NCBI RefSeq assembly: GCF_000006405.1
Contig: NW_003208364.1
Location: forward strand, 187,534 to 229,534
Length of the DNA stretch: 42,001 nucleotides
Direction of reading: 5' to 3'
From: Perkinsus marinus ATCC 50983
Lineage: Eukaryota; Perkinsozoa; Perkinsida; Perkinsidae
This document shows positions 10,481-19,950 of the stretch, one piece after another (positions within the stretch are counted from its first letter, which is position 1; every line of letters begins with the position of its first letter). Below the pieces are notes generated by a model. The model made no database searches and had not been told where the DNA came from. It saw only the letters and a list, made by a program, of their open reading frames with translations. The position numbers were made by a program, and so were the translations under genes.

Positions 10481-11080
10481 TTTCAATCTGAATTGCCAAC
10501 TCAATCGTGCTAGGTATAGGTCTGCCTTAGTCTGGCATATATTTCACATGGTGAATTTTACCAGTTGTTTAGCGAAGATGAATTACAGCTCTTCAATCTG
10601 CCCTCCATTGGAAAGTCTCCAGTTTCCTATCGCTTCAGTCATCATCCTGGGTTTAATAATGCGATAAAAATACGGGATCGTTCTACGATGGGGGCTGATT
10701 ATTCGGTTCAATGCTGGCAGCATTATGCTGCAAAAGATTGTGGATTGTTGGGTAATTCCGAATTACTCTTTAGGAATCGTGAGTCATGGATTGTCGAAAT
10801 ACTAATTCGACAGCTCAACCGCTCAACAGCTCTTCCGTCCTGCCCTTGCCATATCGCTGCTGTGTAAATCGACCTCGGTCAGCAATTTGCCCTCTTAAGT
10901 ATTACACTGGGTGAGTATTCGTAAGAATTCCTTACGGGTAGTCACCCAGTGAGTCTCTGTGCCAGCGTATTGTGCGGCATTCGCTATGCACATGCGTGCG
11001 CTCCGGCCCGGCCTTGAAGGCCCGTTAGAAGGTGATTGACTCTCTTGTAGTTATCTTTCCCCACCTTCCAACCTCGAAGT
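10481..11080. other. Non-coding 5' part of MULE, transposase leader
   Basis: No well-supported gene. One open frame (10565-10867, plus) reads ELQLFNLPSIGKSPVSYRFS and further but lacks recognisable motifs. The region ends in the transposase leader, and contains the hairpin at 10905-10951. Confidence 0.35.
10905..10951. promoter_or_regulatory. Two-tier hairpin upstream of the transposase
   Basis: Outer arms CACTGGGTGA (10905-10914) and TCACCCAGTG (10942-10951), and inner arms CGTAAG (10920-10925) and CTTACG (10931-10936) nested within. It lies 130 bp before the transposase ATG. It may form a structured leader or operator-like site. The function is unknown. Confidence 0.5.
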
Positions 11081-13732
11081 ATGAATACCACTCCACCTTC
11101 GCACATCTCTGAGACGCCTCAGCTGCGTGAGGTTGCAGATCAGGTTGACATGGTGGTCAACGTACCTCCTGCTGACGGAGCAGCGGCCTCACGGCTGGAA
11201 ATAGTTCCCGGAGAACGTCAGGGGACAACTCTCTACTCATATAGGGGATACCTTTACCACCAGAATGCCGCCGGGAATAGCGATCGCCCGCCTGCTCGAG
11301 AGAGAGGCTCGGTTTCTTGTCGTTGTAAGAGGTATCGTGGTTGTAAGAGCAATGGATATCGCAAGTGTCATGCTCGGCTAGTCGTGACGGGTAACCTAGA
11401 TGATGTAAGGCTCGCTTCCGCAACTGTCAAAGGTTCTCACACATGCGGAGATCCGGATGCGCCTTCCATGAAAGGCTACATTGAGATGAAGGAGCGGGCT
11501 AAAAAGCTGTCGGTGAGGGCACGTGTCATGGAGCCATTTCACGAGGTGACTCCGAGCATGGACGATGCAGCGGTAGCGGGGTTACCGAGTCGCAAAGCGA
11601 TACATGAGACTTTGCGCAAAACAAAAAAAACTTCCCTCGGGCTACCGACGGCCCCATCCAGTCGGGAAGGGCTGGCGGCTTTGCCCTCTGCATTTGTCCA
11701 TGTGAATGCTGGGGGCCTCAGTCGGTCAACCTTATTGTTCGATAGCGGCGAAGGGGATAAGGATCGCCTCATCATCTGGATGGATCCTTGGGTGAAGGAC
11801 GTGATGAAGAACGACGGAGAAGGTTTCCACATTTCTGTGGATGGGACGTTCAAGACTTCTCCGACTCATTGGGCCCAGCAATTCACGGTCATGGTCCGCT
11901 TTGACTGTGGTCGCATGTTTCCTCTATTCTACGCTATTCTCCCGAGAAAGAATGGAAATACCTACGAGCGATTTTTTGCGGCGATAGAGGGATCGCTGAC
12001 TCAGGATGTGGGGAGCTGCATGATGGATTTTGAATACGCTGTGAGAAAAGCTTTCGAAGGCGTATTCGGGAAAGGAAAGGTTGTTCTTTGCTACTTCCAC
12101 TTCTGCCAGAACATAAGGCGGAAGTTCGAGAGCCTTATACGGAAGCCGGTTGCTTCTAAGGAGCAGCAGGCTCTGCGAGAAGAGGTTTACTACGACATAT
12201 TGGCGCTCCCCTTTCTTCCGCTTGATCTCGTGGACTTGGGAATGGATTTCATCTGCGACAAACTCTCGGGAGACGACCGTCGTTTTCTTCTGAAGTACCT
12301 CCGCCCTTACTACGGCATGAAAGGCATTCATCCAGCAAGATTGTGGAACTTGCGTTTGCGCGTTGAGCAAGAACTACCGCGGACGAATAATGGCCAGGAG
12401 GGATTCCACAACCGTTGGAACGGTCATTTTCCGGGATCAAGCCATCCTACAATCTGGTCATGGATAAGCGTGGTTCATGATCTCATGAAGGAGACGAGGG
12501 CCGAATTACTTATGATGCGAGAGGGGGAAATCTGGCCTCGTGAAGCTCGATACCTCGAGAATGACGCGATACTGCGCAGAGTTTGTCGCTTCAGAGTAGA
12601 TTCGGCGAGCCTCGGGAGCTGGTTCGATAAAGTAAGGGCTTCCATCAGGAGGATCGTGAAGGATATGCCTCGCGAAGTTGACGAGGCGGAGTCTCTAGAG
12701 TTCCCTACTATTGAGCCTGCTACTGATGCGAAGCGCAAGGCAGACTTTGGTCCCAATTATTCGGGAGTGAATCAGCGAAAGCGCCTCGCAGCTGTGACTC
12801 TCAACGATGCGGTCGAATTCTCGCAGGATTCGGAATCTTCTGAGCCTCCAAATAACGACACTGTGGTGCTCGGGGTACCCGAGGGTTCCAGCTTGGATGA
12901 TGGCTTACTTCGCATGTTCAATGAGGTGGCAGCTGCTTTCGCGGGCAACACCTTAGTCGAAAATTCCTTAATGGAGGCTCCTCCGATGCCAGCTCAGGCT
13001 GAGGCGGGATCTCAGGGTATCGCAGTTCAACCACCTTCCCAGGAGAAGTCGGGCTCAGACGGAACTGACCGTAAGAGCGATAAAGGACGGAACTCCTTCC
13101 CAACTTGGCGTATTTTTCCGGGGAGAGAAGTGGGTACGACCTTGCTCTTGACGACCCAGGATCGAGAGAATTTGGTTGTCGAGGACTCGAGCATTTCCGA
13201 CCAGGTGATAGAGGCTTGGATGACCCGTATCGAACACAAGTTCAAGAGGAAGGTTAATCGAGCTCAGGCAGTATGGCTATCGGGCTATGGGTTTTCCCCT
13301 GTGCCTGACAATGATTTGGTTGTCTTGCAGCCAATATCTGACGGCGGTTGTCACTTTACCTGCACGGTGCGGATTAATGGTGATATATTTTACTTTGATA
13401 GTTCATACGGAGAGCAGGCTAAGGTCTCGGATTACATGAAGGTACGGCTGAGGCAGCTCTACGGATCTGGTGCTAAGGCGGTATGCCCTTCTGTTCAACA
13501 GCAAACCATTGGAAGTAATCTTTGTGGGGCGTTCGTGTTGGCACGACTAACGGCATATGCTGCTTCGCCTCATCAAAAACCTGACAAGTTTCTATTTCGG
13601 GAATCTGAGATGAGGCAGCATATTTTCTCCTGCTTGGAAGATGAGAGTAGGCGGTCTCTCCTCTTTCCGAGAATACGAGGCAGGACCCCGCCTGATGTAA
13701 TCTTATCGAAAAGGTTTTCTTTCACATTGTGA
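11081..13732 (+). CDS. MULE transposase fused to a C48/Ulp1-like cysteine protease
   Basis: Single uninterrupted 883-aa frame. Residues ~48-122 look like a FLYWCH/GCM-type zinc finger (Cys80, Cys82, Cys88, Cys96 with GSHTC at 118-122), expected to bind the termini. The MULE DDE core follows: ISVDGTF (Asp254), MMDFEYA (Asp316), CYFHFCQNIRRKF (Cys337/His340 motif) and RTNNGQEGFHNRW (Glu440). This is the usual D-D-E order with the C-x2-H motif between the second Asp and the Glu. A disordered linker (~540-720) leads to a papain-like domain with GGCHFT (His758), YFDSS (Asp773), QQQ (Gln806-808) and SNLCGAF (Cys815), the His-Asp-Gln-Cys set of Ulp1/adenain proteases. All catalytic residues are present. 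The ATG lies 39 bp after a TTGTAGTTATC stretch. The protease could cleave SUMO-like conjugates; its target is unknown. Confidence 0.88.
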   Translation: MNTTPPSHISETPQLREVADQVDMVVNVPPADGAAASRLEIVPGERQGTTLYSYRGYLYHQNAAGNSDRPPARERGSVSCRCKRYRGCKSNGYRKCHARLVVTGNLDDVRLASATVKGSHTCGDPDAPSMKGYIEMKERAKKLSVRARVMEPFHEVTPSMDDAAVAGLPSRKAIHETLRKTKKTSLGLPTAPSSREGLAALPSAFVHVNAGGLSRSTLLFDSGEGDKDRLIIWMDPWVKDVMKNDGEGFHISVDGTFKTSPTHWAQQFTVMVRFDCGRMFPLFYAILPRKNGNTYERFFAAIEGSLTQDVGSCMMDFEYAVRKAFEGVFGKGKVVLCYFHFCQNIRRKFESLIRKPVASKEQQALREEVYYDILALPFLPLDLVDLGMDFICDKLSGDDRRFLLKYLRPYYGMKGIHPARLWNLRLRVEQELPRTNNGQEGFHNRWNGHFPGSSHPTIWSWISVVHDLMKETRAELLMMREGEIWPREARYLENDAILRRVCRFRVDSASLGSWFDKVRASIRRIVKDMPREVDEAESLEFPTIEPATDAKRKADFGPNYSGVNQRKRLAAVTLNDAVEFSQDSESSEPPNNDTVVLGVPEGSSLDDGLLRMFNEVAAAFAGNTLVENSLMEAPPMPAQAEAGSQGIAVQPPSQEKSGSDGTDRKSDKGRNSFPTWRIFPGREVGTTLLLTTQDRENLVVEDSSISDQVIEAWMTRIEHKFKRKVNRAQAVWLSGYGFSPVPDNDLVVLQPISDGGCHFTCTVRINGDIFYFDSSYGEQAKVSDYMKVRLRQLYGSGAKAVCPSVQQQTIGSNLCGAFVLARLTAYAASPHQKPDKFLFRESEMRQHIFSCLEDESRRSLLFPRIRGRTPPDVILSKRFSFTL

Positions 13733-14126
13733 TTTTTAATGTAATCAACTTCAATGCATGTATGAGAGAGGGTAGAGCCTCCGTCATGACTGTTGTATGA
13801 TATACAATTGAGGCAGTATAGGTCTCTTGCAGCGCCAAAGATCTCACGTCACATATATTCCCCATAAATTCCCAGTACCGGTTTAGTTTTCAGTCCTGCT
13901 ATTGTGCTGTGTTAGTCAATACAGTTCACGGCATCCAACCGTTATGTGCTCTATTCTTCAGTGTAACACACATTAAGACCGTAGTTTTGAAGCGCTCAAC
14001 AATGTTGTCATTGACTGCCTGTCCGTGACAGGCTGTCACTCTTACCGAGATAACGGGATGAACGATAACATTGTATCTAGCTATTGGACTTACGACTGAA
14101 TTGAATTGTCTTGGTCGCCGTTTTGT
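13733..14126. other. 3' non-coding part of the MULE
   Basis: Between the transposase stop and the right terminal repeat. It holds a small hairpin (gcctgtc cgt gacaggc, near 14020) and no supported ORF. It should carry the transposase polyadenylation region. Confidence 0.5.
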
Positions 14127-14243
14127 GTCGTACAACTTTGGAACACGCATGAAATCAACTCTTCACGTCGTACAGTGTTGGGAGGCTACATCTGGGCGAG
14201 CGAGATCTACCTGTCGTACAGTATTGGGGTCGTACAGAATTGG
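14127..14243. repeat. Right terminal inverted repeat with four 15-bp motifs
   Basis: Inverted copies gtcgtacaNNNttgg at 14127-14141, 14167-14181, 14213-14227 and 14229-14243. The outer two match the left end with the same 1-bp spacer. The gggcgagcgagatc module (14194-14207) is the inverse of 9867-9880. Confidence 0.75.
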
Positions 14244-14250
14244 GGGATTC

Positions 14251-14258
14251 GGCAAAAC
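14251..14258. repeat. Right target-site duplication of MULE element (ggcaaaac)
   Basis: Same 8-mer, same orientation, as 9815-9822. Confidence 0.6.
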
Positions 14259-14288
14259 CTCCAAGGCATTTGACGGCCACGGATTTGT

Positions 14289-14327
14289 CGGTGGTTATAG
14301 TGTCGGGGTCCGACACTATAATCACCG
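14289..14327. repeat. 18-bp-arm hairpin, 3-nt loop
   Basis: cggtggttatagtgtcgg / ccgacactataatcaccg with loop ggt; one G-T mismatch in 18. It lies 31 bp outside the MULE right target duplication, in what would be the native NSUN5 upstream region. Confidence 0.75.
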
Positions 14328-15178
14328 AGATTGTTGTCGTAGCGGCCTTTAGGCAGAGTGAATTCGATTAATTCTCAGTCGGAATGAGTGCCAAGGAGAG
14401 TGTGCGCGTGGAATAGAGCTGAGGTTGTTGCGAAAAGCTCTGGTCTGATTGTACCGTATTGATAATCTCGCACCGCATCCGCCGCTGCGACACATCCTAA
14501 ATGAGGCGGTTCAGTTCCGTTCCGAGCAGAACCGGGTAGAGGTCAGCCGAGCTTTGATATCAAGTAACTGTAGTTGCACCATCCTTGAGGAATTAGCAGG
14601 GAGACCGCTCCTCTAGCTGGTCAAGCGAAGGAGCATCTAGAGAATACACGAGAAGAGCAGACGAAGTGGGTGAGAACGGTCTGATTGAATGTGAGAACGG
14701 TCGGATTGATTGAGACTGATTTACTACTAGTAAATCATTGATATTCTAGTAATACACTAGGCTCGTGTACAAGTTCAGTAGATCCAAAAGCGGTATGACC
14801 GGACGGAGGTCGAGAAGTTACGGGCAGCCATTGGCACAGCAGAATAGGGGACTCCAACAACTATGTGAGACGTGCACAACGTTCACGCTTGCTGTGATCA
14901 GTACACGAGGCGCATCTTCTTGAACGCCAAGGCTTTATTTGCGATGAGGCATCTTGCGAAAGGAAGGACATTGTATTGTGTCCATGAACGATACCCTTTC
15001 AAGTGTTTCGTTCTCTTCATTGTCATGGTACTTATTTTGGCACCAGGATCCTTGGTATGCCGTTTCTAAGTCCTAACAGCTGTTTCTCCAATATTCAACA
15101 ATAGAACTCCTAGCTCGTATTCGTGGTATTGAATGTCACCGTTCTCAATGTATTCATCTCAGTTATCATCTCATTTGG
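14328..15178. other. Intergenic between MULE insertion and SPRY/P-loop gene
   Basis: No supported exon. A 65-residue frame at 14872-15069 has a hydrophobic stretch (CFVLFIVMVLILAPGSL) but no start context or partner and may be chance. It also holds a 21-bp tandem repeat at 14670-14711 (gtgagaacggtctgattgaat, twice with small differences) and a palindrome gatttacta c tagtaaatc (14718-14736). Native promoter of NSUN5 may lie at its left edge, now displaced by the transposon. Confidence 0.4.
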
Positions 15179-16801
15179 ATGTCATCTGACCGACCATGGT
15201 TTTCAAAGGATTGGAGCGACCCTTGGGTGGAGATAGAGGATGAGTCAATGCAATGCCGAGAGTCCATCGGGTTCGGCTATCCTATCTGGGGAGTGGCACT
15301 AGGGAACTGGGGGGTTCGGTCCACCGAAAGATCTGGGAAGTAAGATGCAAGGTCTCTACTCACGATGATTGACCACCACACTTTCAGATTTCGATATAAC
15401 GTCGAAGTGCATCCCAGTCCAGAAGCACGGAGCGATGCTATAATTGGCTTTGCTGCAGTGCCTCATAGTACAACTAATGCCACTTCTTGCATCCTGTGTA
15501 TCGACTATCGAACGGGACGACTGGGTAAATCATCCAACACTGATCCACAGATCATCTTATGGTCGAGTCCCATCGGTGGTGTGCGTACTCATGATCCGAC
15601 TATGGTCAGTGCTGAGCTCAGCCTGAAGGATGGCAAAGTATGGTTTGAGGGTCTGGACAATACGCAGAAGATACAAATACCTACATGGCAACTCACAAAG
15701 AATTGTATTTGGATTCCCTATGTCGCGCTTCGTGATTGCAAAGTCACAAACATGGATGCCAAGTCGATCCCTCCATTCCAAGTTGGCTCTATGTCTTTGG
15801 GATCTCCAAGGACAGTCTACTGCTCATGCGGGCCTCCATTAAGTGGCAAATCGTTCCAGCTTAATAAGACTTTAGCAGCAGGCAATATCACTGGGGTACT
15901 CCTGGACCTTTCTGAGAGATCGATTCTCAGCCGTGCCTGTCTAGATGGAGATGCCAAGAACCCGAACGCTGGCAAGTCTGAAAAAGTTGCGTTTGACGAG
16001 ATTATGCTCGCTCACGAGCCACCAATCAAGAATTGGCGTCGTCATCATGCGGTTTTTGTCTGGAAACATCTCCGGAAGATGGCAAAGCGATGGCCTTCAT
16101 GCAATGCCGTCATACTCGATTCGTGCCACTTGTTGGAATCATATCGAAGGTGGCTCCGGCAGTCTGTGGTCCCAATGAGTGTCACCATACAGTACACTGT
16201 GGTGCTTCCAGACTCGGTGAGAACACTTCACGAGCGAGCAGGGGCTGCCTCGCGTCTACGTCGAATGATCACGGCTACAAGTGACTCGAGTTTGTCACTT
16301 CCAGTGGAATCAAAAGGTGTCAAAGTCATACATGCTACTATTGGTGGCCGGGAAGTGTCGCAGAGAGTGTTTGATGACTGGATTAAAGCTATGCATGAGG
16401 AGCCTGAGACGAAACGTACGACCTATCTAGCAGCTGTGGGGTTGATCATCTACTCAGGTTCACGACTACGAGACTCTGATGATATCGTTGAGGATCCTGC
16501 TGACTTGTCGATGCTCAGTGGCCAATGTGCGAGCTTGGAGATCGATGTGCCATGCTACGATGAATGTTGGCCGAGGGCAGCACCACCCGTTGATGATCCC
16601 AAGTAAGCTCGACTGCTTGGAGTAATTTTGGATGCCTCTCACTCGGGGTGATTCCTCCAAGCATCTGGCACGTACTCATTTCGAACCAATTTAGCAGTCT
16701 TTCCTGATCATTTCAGGTCGGTCGAGAGTACTGTGATGGTGGCGGAGACAGCTGGTGCCGACACGATTTATGGAATGCTTGATGAACTTGACGATATATA
16801 A
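15179..16801 (+). CDS. SPRY-like domain plus P-loop protein (HNRNPU-like architecture)
   Basis: Three exons join in frame: 15179-15339, 15388-16602 and 16717-16801 (introns 48 and 114 nt, gtaag...ttcag), giving about 486 aa. The first half reads GFGYPIWGVALGNWGVRSTE, then FRYNVEVHPSPEARSDAIIG, ILCIDYRTGRL and DGKVWFEG, consistent with a SPRY/B30.2 fold. It is followed by CSCGPPLSGKS (Walker A, about residues 202-209) and NAVILDSCHLL (possible Walker B). SPRY followed by an ATP-binding kinase-like domain is the layout of HNRNPU/HNRNPUL and related RNA-associated proteins. The similarity is by architecture, not close sequence, so the name is tentative. The ATG at 15179 is the first in frame with SPRY coding. 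Further 5' exons are possible. Confidence 0.55.
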
Positions 16802-18020
16802 CGTTTGTATGAGGGGTGTTTTGCGTTTGTGTAATGGATGCATTCGTACATTTCTTTCGATTACACAGTGCCTTCCATCCGGAACTTGTTAACTACGAAG
16901 ACCAGACAATTAGAAACACGATCCGTATATGATGAATGTAGCAGGGCTAACTCTACTCGTTCCATCGTTGGAACTGTTCCAACGATGGGACGCTGTGATA
17001 GAGTGCCACCATCACTTCAACTCCCTGGCGTTGATCGATTACTCGAGGTAAGAGGGTGTGACGTTCGAGAGGAGCCGTGGACGATTCGGTGCGCTTCAAA
17101 CGGACAATCAACTCTCGCAGAGGCTTGGAAGGCTTCGAATGAAAACTCTCATTTCAGATTTAGAATTCATAGCTTAGAACCTGTTAAATGTCGTGTTTCA
17201 CGGTCCAGACACTCCATATAACGAGAACAATCCCAGCCCATTCATCACAGGGTACTTAGATCAGTTCGGAATGGCTCCTTGACTTGTACTTAGCGCGCGC
17301 CCACTAGATCGATCCATCGATGGTTAGGGAAGGGTCAATCCAATTCTAGAAAGTGCAGCGGTCGAGTGAGCTTCGTCGAACTTTGACCCTCTTCAAGGGT
17401 TGCATCATCGCACTTATTATTCTGGGTATAGTGTGAGTGTAACACAATGTGCCTTTGAGAGTAGATGTTCCTGTGTTAGTCCCTCTCACACTTCTGGTGA
17501 TTTATGTGCTCCTACGTCTTATCCAATAATGTTTAGGTTGTGGGTTCAAATCCGAAAGGGAAGCTTGGTTGGGACTCATTGAAACCCGTATGGCCCTCCG
17601 GATGTTGGAGATCTTCATAGGTAGATGAGGAGGAGCGTTTAAGTGAGTTCATTTTAGGAACTCTTCTTACACAATAGGTAGCTCATAATACACATGGTTT
17701 GTTTTGATAGTGATCTATGATGGAACAAGCGCACTGGACTAATGGACCCACATTCACTGAATAAACTTCAAGTGGCGTAGCTCCCCCCTTGAGGTAGTAT
17801 CGGACAGTGCGATTGGATAGGTTATGAAACGCGATTCCTGAGAGTGGTCGTGGCATATTCCCATGGAGGGTAGCGTCCTACATGCTAAACCAGTGGTACT
17901 GATTTCTTGATGCACAATTATGTCGTGTTCGAAGGGAGGTGGTTCATGGAGGAACGGCCAATCCTCCTCCACTTCTACTATTGTTGAATTAGGATTTATT
18001 TCCCCAAGTACTGAGTCTCA
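16802..18020. other. Long intergenic stretch upstream of permease
   Basis: About 1.2 kb with no supported gene. It holds the hairpin at 16959-16991 and a palindrome ccatcgatgg near 17315. A 127-residue open frame at 16838-17221 spans that hairpin and has no domain-like pattern. The permease promoter should be at the right edge. Confidence 0.45.
16959..16991. repeat. 16-bp-arm hairpin, 1-nt loop
   Basis: gttccatcgttggaac, t, gttccaacgatgggac: inverted arms with one mismatch. Same style as 7404-7432 and 14289-14327. Confidence 0.75.
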
Positions 18021-19616
18021 ATGAATGAGGCAACCGACGGAACCCGTCCCCGGCATTCGAGTGGTGTTTCGGCCATGTTCAGTGTTGGTGTTACACCAAC
18101 GAACAATGTGACAGACTTCCCGACAGCCGCTTCTTCAACGACATCAGCGACCTCAGACTCGCCCCTTTCGTCTAGGCACTCTTCAATAGCAGCTAGCCTT
18201 GCGACTAGTGGGGGTCTCACGCGGAGGCCTAGTCGGGTCGCAACCATTAGTGGTATGAAGCGATCAACATCTTCTACTGAGGATGCCACTGCAGCTACCG
18301 CATCCGATAGAGGAGGAAAGGTTGTCGAATCTCCTGATGAGGGAGCCGAAGGATCCGTCCCAGAACCGAGCGGATCTATACTCTCCCTTTGGACAGTATT
18401 ATCAAAGACTATGATTGGTGTTGGTATGCTTGGCCTTGCTTATTCTGTATCAAGATGTGGCTGGGTTATTGGTATACTAGCTATCATTATCAGTGGTTTG
18501 GCATCTCTGTTCACTCTTCATCTACTTAATCGATGTGCCTTGATGCTTGAGGTGAGGCCAATGAGCTTCTTCGTCATTTCACAAGCGTGCTCTCCACGCT
18601 CAAGGTGGGTAGTGGATACAATTTTAGTCATTACGAGTATTGGAGTATGTATAGTTTATTTACAGGTTGTTGGTAATATGCTTGAACCCCTCATATCCCG
18701 ATGGATACCTATCATACCAGAAACTATTGGCTCTTTTGCTACACGAGCGATCTCATTTTGATATGTGTGNNNNNNNNNNNNNNNNNNNNNNNNNNNNNNN
18801 NNNNNNNNNNNNNNNNNNNNNNNNNNNNNNNNNNNNNNNNNNNNNNNNNNNNNNNNNNNNNNNNNNNNNATCAGTCTGGTCTACGTTGTTATTCTAGGAA
18901 TTGTTTACTGTGATTGCTCTAAGACCGATGAGAACACAACAGTTTGGCCTCCAGCTAACTTCTGGACGGTAATGGGTGTTCTACCTATCATTATCATGTC
19001 CTTCGGATGTCATATGAATGCTTTCCTTGTTACTGATGATCTTAAGAATCGAACACAAAAGCGTGTGGACATAGTTTCAACCGCCGCTATTTCTACAGCC
19101 ATAGTTATCTTCATACCGGCAATGGTGTTTCCCTACATAACTTTTGGCTATGACGTCGAAGCTCTTAGTTTACAGAACCTCAGTGTTAACTATATTCCTG
19201 TACAAATTGGATATGTGGCTCTAGCAGTATCGGAAGTATGCTCTTTCCCATTACAAGTGTTCCCTTGTCGGAGGTCTCTCACAGTCCTGCTAACACGAGG
19301 GCGTGAATTGAAGCCTGCGGCTGAGCTGAAGCTGAGGGTCATTCTTACTGTGTGTATAGTACTGATCAGTCTCGTGGTGGCTATCTTCGTGAATTCTCTC
19401 GGAGTGACCTTCTCACTGTTGGGCCTTATTGGTGGTGACTGTACGAGTTTCATTATGCCATGTTATCTCTATTGTATGCTTACTCGTAATGACATCGAAT
19501 CAGAAGGACGAGTTAGGTGGTATTTATCTGCTCTAATCTTCGTCATTGGCCTTGTATTGGTCCCTATATGTCTCTATGGAATAATCTATACCGACATTCT
19601 CCATCCTGGAAGTTGA
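18021..19616 (+). CDS. AAAP-family amino-acid permease (vacuolar AVT-like), split by an assembly gap
   Basis: Members of this family move neutral or other amino acids across vacuolar or plasma membranes, often by proton coupling. ATG 18021 starts a Ser/Thr-rich cytosolic tail of ~110 residues. Then comes SLWTVLSKTMIGVGMLGLAY, the family's first-helix signature, and further helices up to the 100-N gap at 18770-18869. After the gap, FWTVMGVLPIIIMSFGCHMN (central helix typical of AAAP), VSEVCSFPLQVFPCRRSL and LLGLIGGDCTSFIMPCYLY follow, then TGA at 19614. Just before the gap frame 0 hits a stop at 18759, while the +2 frame reads CYTSDLILICV, which fits the family. A small sequencing or assembly frame error in ~18715-18745 is likely. 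No intron is seen. Confidence 0.8.
18770..18869. other. Assembly gap of 100 N
   Basis: Exactly 100 undetermined bases, the usual placeholder for a gap of unknown length, inside the permease gene. Confidence 0.99.
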
Positions 19617-19950
19617 TGTTCATCGTCATCATCACAGCCTTCCCTGGTATACCATTGAATCCGTTGGTCTACCCTAATATCTTGCTAGTACCCTCTCGTA
19701 CTGCTGAAATGTAACTTGCGCTCACTCCTGTTGTTATCGAAGCTTGCGTTAGTTGTTGTCCTTGTGTGATTGATGTACTAGACTGCTTGTACTTACCGGG
19801 TACTCACATTATTGCCCGTATATGACAGTTGGTTATAAGCACAGTCTCCTGTCAAAGCTGTTCTGAGTGTAGTGCGGGCTTAGACTATGGAATATATATT
19901 GTACCCTTGCAACGATCTGATAGCGCAACAGTTCACTTCCTTTACAGTGA
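19617..19950. other. Convergent 3' intergenic region
   Basis: Separates the permease (plus) and the hypothetical gene ending at 19951 (minus). No ORF or repeat of note was seen. Confidence 0.5.

Larger units (their letters stand above)
9823..14250 (+). mobile_element. Mutator-like (MULE) DNA transposon with fused Ulp1-type protease, apparently complete
   Basis: About 4.4 kb, bounded by inverted termini. Counted inward, both ends share caattctgtacgacccc, then aatactgtacgacagg, then gatctcgctcgccc, in inverted orientation with nearly no mismatches over about 48 bp. Each end holds four copies of a 15-mer (ccaatNNtgtacgac): left 9830, 9846, 9902 and 9942; right, inverted, 14127, 14167, 14213 and 14229. 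An 8-bp direct repeat flanks the element. Inside is one long uninterrupted transposase gene (11081-13732). Intact coding and near-identical termini suggest a recent insertion, possibly autonomous. It sits in the 5' region of the minus-strand NSUN5 gene. An extra copy of tctcgctcgcccg just outside the left end (9797-9809) hints at nested or rearranged termini. Confidence 0.82.

Noticed and set aside
16838-17221. 127-residue plus-strand frame
   Set aside because: It runs through a 33-bp hairpin, shows no domain-like pattern and has no splice partner.
17530-17556. B-box-like gggttcaaatcc as a possible tRNA gene
   Set aside because: No A box at tRNA spacing, T-arm stem pairs poorly and no acceptor stem was found on either strand.
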